A stretch of DNA of 64,000 bases from Streptococcus parasanguinis CC87K (GTDB lineage Bacteria > Bacillota > Bacilli > Lactobacillales > Streptococcaceae), in the NCBI RefSeq assembly GCF_000507765.1, contig NZ_KI669402.1, positions 62,001-126,000 on the forward strand, given 5' to 3'. Shown here piece after piece: positions 63,363 to 64,000 of the stretch. The first letter of the stretch is position 1. Every line of letters starts with the position of its first letter. The notes beneath the pieces were generated by a model. It was given only the letters and a program-made list of their open reading frames with translations, made no database searches and was not told where the DNA came from. The position numbers were made by a program, and so were the translations under genes.

Positions 63363-63533
63363 ATGAAAAAATTCGACAATTATATTATTGAGAAGCCTTG
63401 CGATTCTAATTCAGATAAACTGCAAAAAATCTTAATAATTGAAAGTTTGGTAGATGATATTTTGCGATTTTCTCTCAGAATCAATAATAGTGTAGGAGAG
63501 ATTTTCCTCCTACAACCGTTTCATAAGTATTAA
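63363..63533 (+). CDS. Small lactococcin-972-linked protein (56 aa)
   Basis: This product begins MKKFDNYIIEKPCDSNSDKL and contains ESLVDDILRFSLRINNSV and FLLQPFHKY. It resembles the frame at 28318-28599 (VENHIDDILCLHIIFNN, HPFQKK) and has the same place, next after the transporter ATPase. It lacks the C-terminal half seen in the other copy. GAGAGGAAG precedes the ATG. There is no known domain; an accessory or immunity role is only suggested by the conserved linkage. Confidence 0.55.
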   Translation: MKKFDNYIIEKPCDSNSDKLQKILIIESLVDDILRFSLRINNSVGEIFLLQPFHKY

Positions 63534-63630
63534 TCTATACGCTTACATATATCTTTTGGTCTCTATCCCTTTAGGTAAAAATACCGATTTTATGGTATAA
63601 TAAAGATAACGCTATACAAGGAAGTGTGCC

Positions 63631-63819
63631 ATGACTCTTGATGTAAATAAAGAAGAATTAACAATTTTAGGGATTCCCTTTGATAACTTTTCAGATTTCG
63701 ATACCGTCTGGTATGCTATTGGGTCATCAATGATTGAAAATTATGAACCTACTGTTCAAGATGTGATTGATTTAAAAACTTATGTTATCAACAAACGAAA
63801 GGAATTGAATATTGGTTAA
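63631..63819 (+). CDS. VbhA-like antitoxin for a Fic protein
   Basis: This 62-residue protein contains SSMIEN (Ser32, Glu36, Asn37), matching the inhibitory motif [S/T]xxxE[G/N] of class I Fic antitoxins. The tail VQDVIDLKTYVINKRKEL is helical. AGGAAG precedes the ATG and a TATAAT box lies upstream. The Fic gene starts within its last codons. Confidence 0.85.
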   Translation: MTLDVNKEELTILGIPFDNFSDFDTVWYAIGSSMIENYEPTVQDVIDLKTYVINKRKELNIG

Positions 63820-64000
63820 AAATCAATACGAAGGCTATGAGTACATTGACCCCAATCACCAATATACCTATCCAAATTCTACAGTCTTAATCAACAAACA
63901 AAATATTACAAATATTGAAGAAGCCTACCGGAATGAGCATTTATTCGTTACTAGAAGGCTTGCAGACTTGCGCTTGAAAACCATAGAAGTCTACTCCATT
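63812..64000 (+). CDS. Fic family protein, N-terminal part
   Basis: 63 codons from TTG 63812 (behind AAAGGAATTGAATA) run off the window edge: YEGYEYIDPNHQYTYPNSTV and RRLADLRLKTIEVYSI. This is the lead-in of Fic proteins of the VbhT-like kind (Y-x-YP-x-S-x-VLxNK, RLxxLR). The HPFxxGNGR active site lies beyond the edge. Overlap with the antitoxin gene indicates coupled expression. Confidence 0.8.
   Translation, partial: MVKNQYEGYEYIDPNHQYTYPNSTVLINKQNITNIEEAYRNEHLFVTRRLADLRLKTIEVYSI

Overview
The window is a low-GC Firmicute chromosome and most likely an oral or viridans Streptococcus of the sanguinis/mitis/parasanguinis type. The evidence is the hrcA-grpE-dnaK heat-shock operon behind CIRCE operators, GrpE/HrcA/DnaK sequences of streptococcal type, the DUF711 plus ACT pair, Rgg/SHP and TprA-type peptide signalling, and fragments of a streptococcal ribosomal protein S9 gene. 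The species cannot be named from the sequence alone.

Layout. 1-9.2 kb is ordinary core chromosome, almost all on the minus strand: dnaK (5' part), grpE, hrcA, a cell-wall carboxypeptidase, two histidine phosphatases, DUF711 and ACT proteins, VanZ/RDD and rhomboid membrane proteins, and a plus-strand CsbD-like protein. 9.2-21.1 kb is a chain of small islands. Each is bounded by a copy of the last codons of rpsI (ribosomal protein S9), often with the adjoining terminator; six full or partial copies were found. The cargo is an ABC-2 exporter, cadmium resistance (cadD/cadX), a P-type metal ATPase with its DUF6110 partner, and a decayed ion-channel group. 21.1-27.8 kb carries defence and stability genes: Phd/Doc, PezA/PezT, then a TIR-like plus caspase-like module resembling the Thoeris systems that use a caspase effector. 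That module is flanked by two further TIR-like/deoxyribosyltransferase-like proteins and followed by a tyrosine recombinase.

28-37.6 kb is a peptide-weapon region. It holds a lactococcin-972-type locus with a TprA/PlcR-like regulator and a small pheromone-like peptide gene, followed by a streptosactin-type radical-SAM RiPP locus (precursor, maturase, ABC exporter) controlled by a divergent Rgg/SHP pair with two matching operator boxes. 37.9-49.5 kb contains an IS30 copy, a large LPXTG coiled-coil surface protein beside an XRE regulator, and an integrative element with a Rep-like protein, an excisionase-like protein and two tyrosine recombinases. 49.6-58 kb holds two secreted C39-like proteins alternating with two lipoproteins, then a second Rgg with a divergent double-tryptophan peptide, a FecR-like protein and an ABC exporter. 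58-64 kb holds an SdpI-like protein, small unknowns, a second lactococcin-972-type transporter locus whose bacteriocin gene has decayed, and a VbhA-like/Fic pair cut by the window edge.

The strongest candidates for new biology are: the TIR/caspase cluster, whose two facing transcription units start from identical mirrored leaders; the rpsI-tail array; the Rgg/WW-peptide/FecR-like/ABC unit; the pheromone-like peptide beside the lactococcin-972 locus; and a small protein family found downstream of both lactococcin-972-type transporters. All calls come from reading the sequence; no database search was possible.
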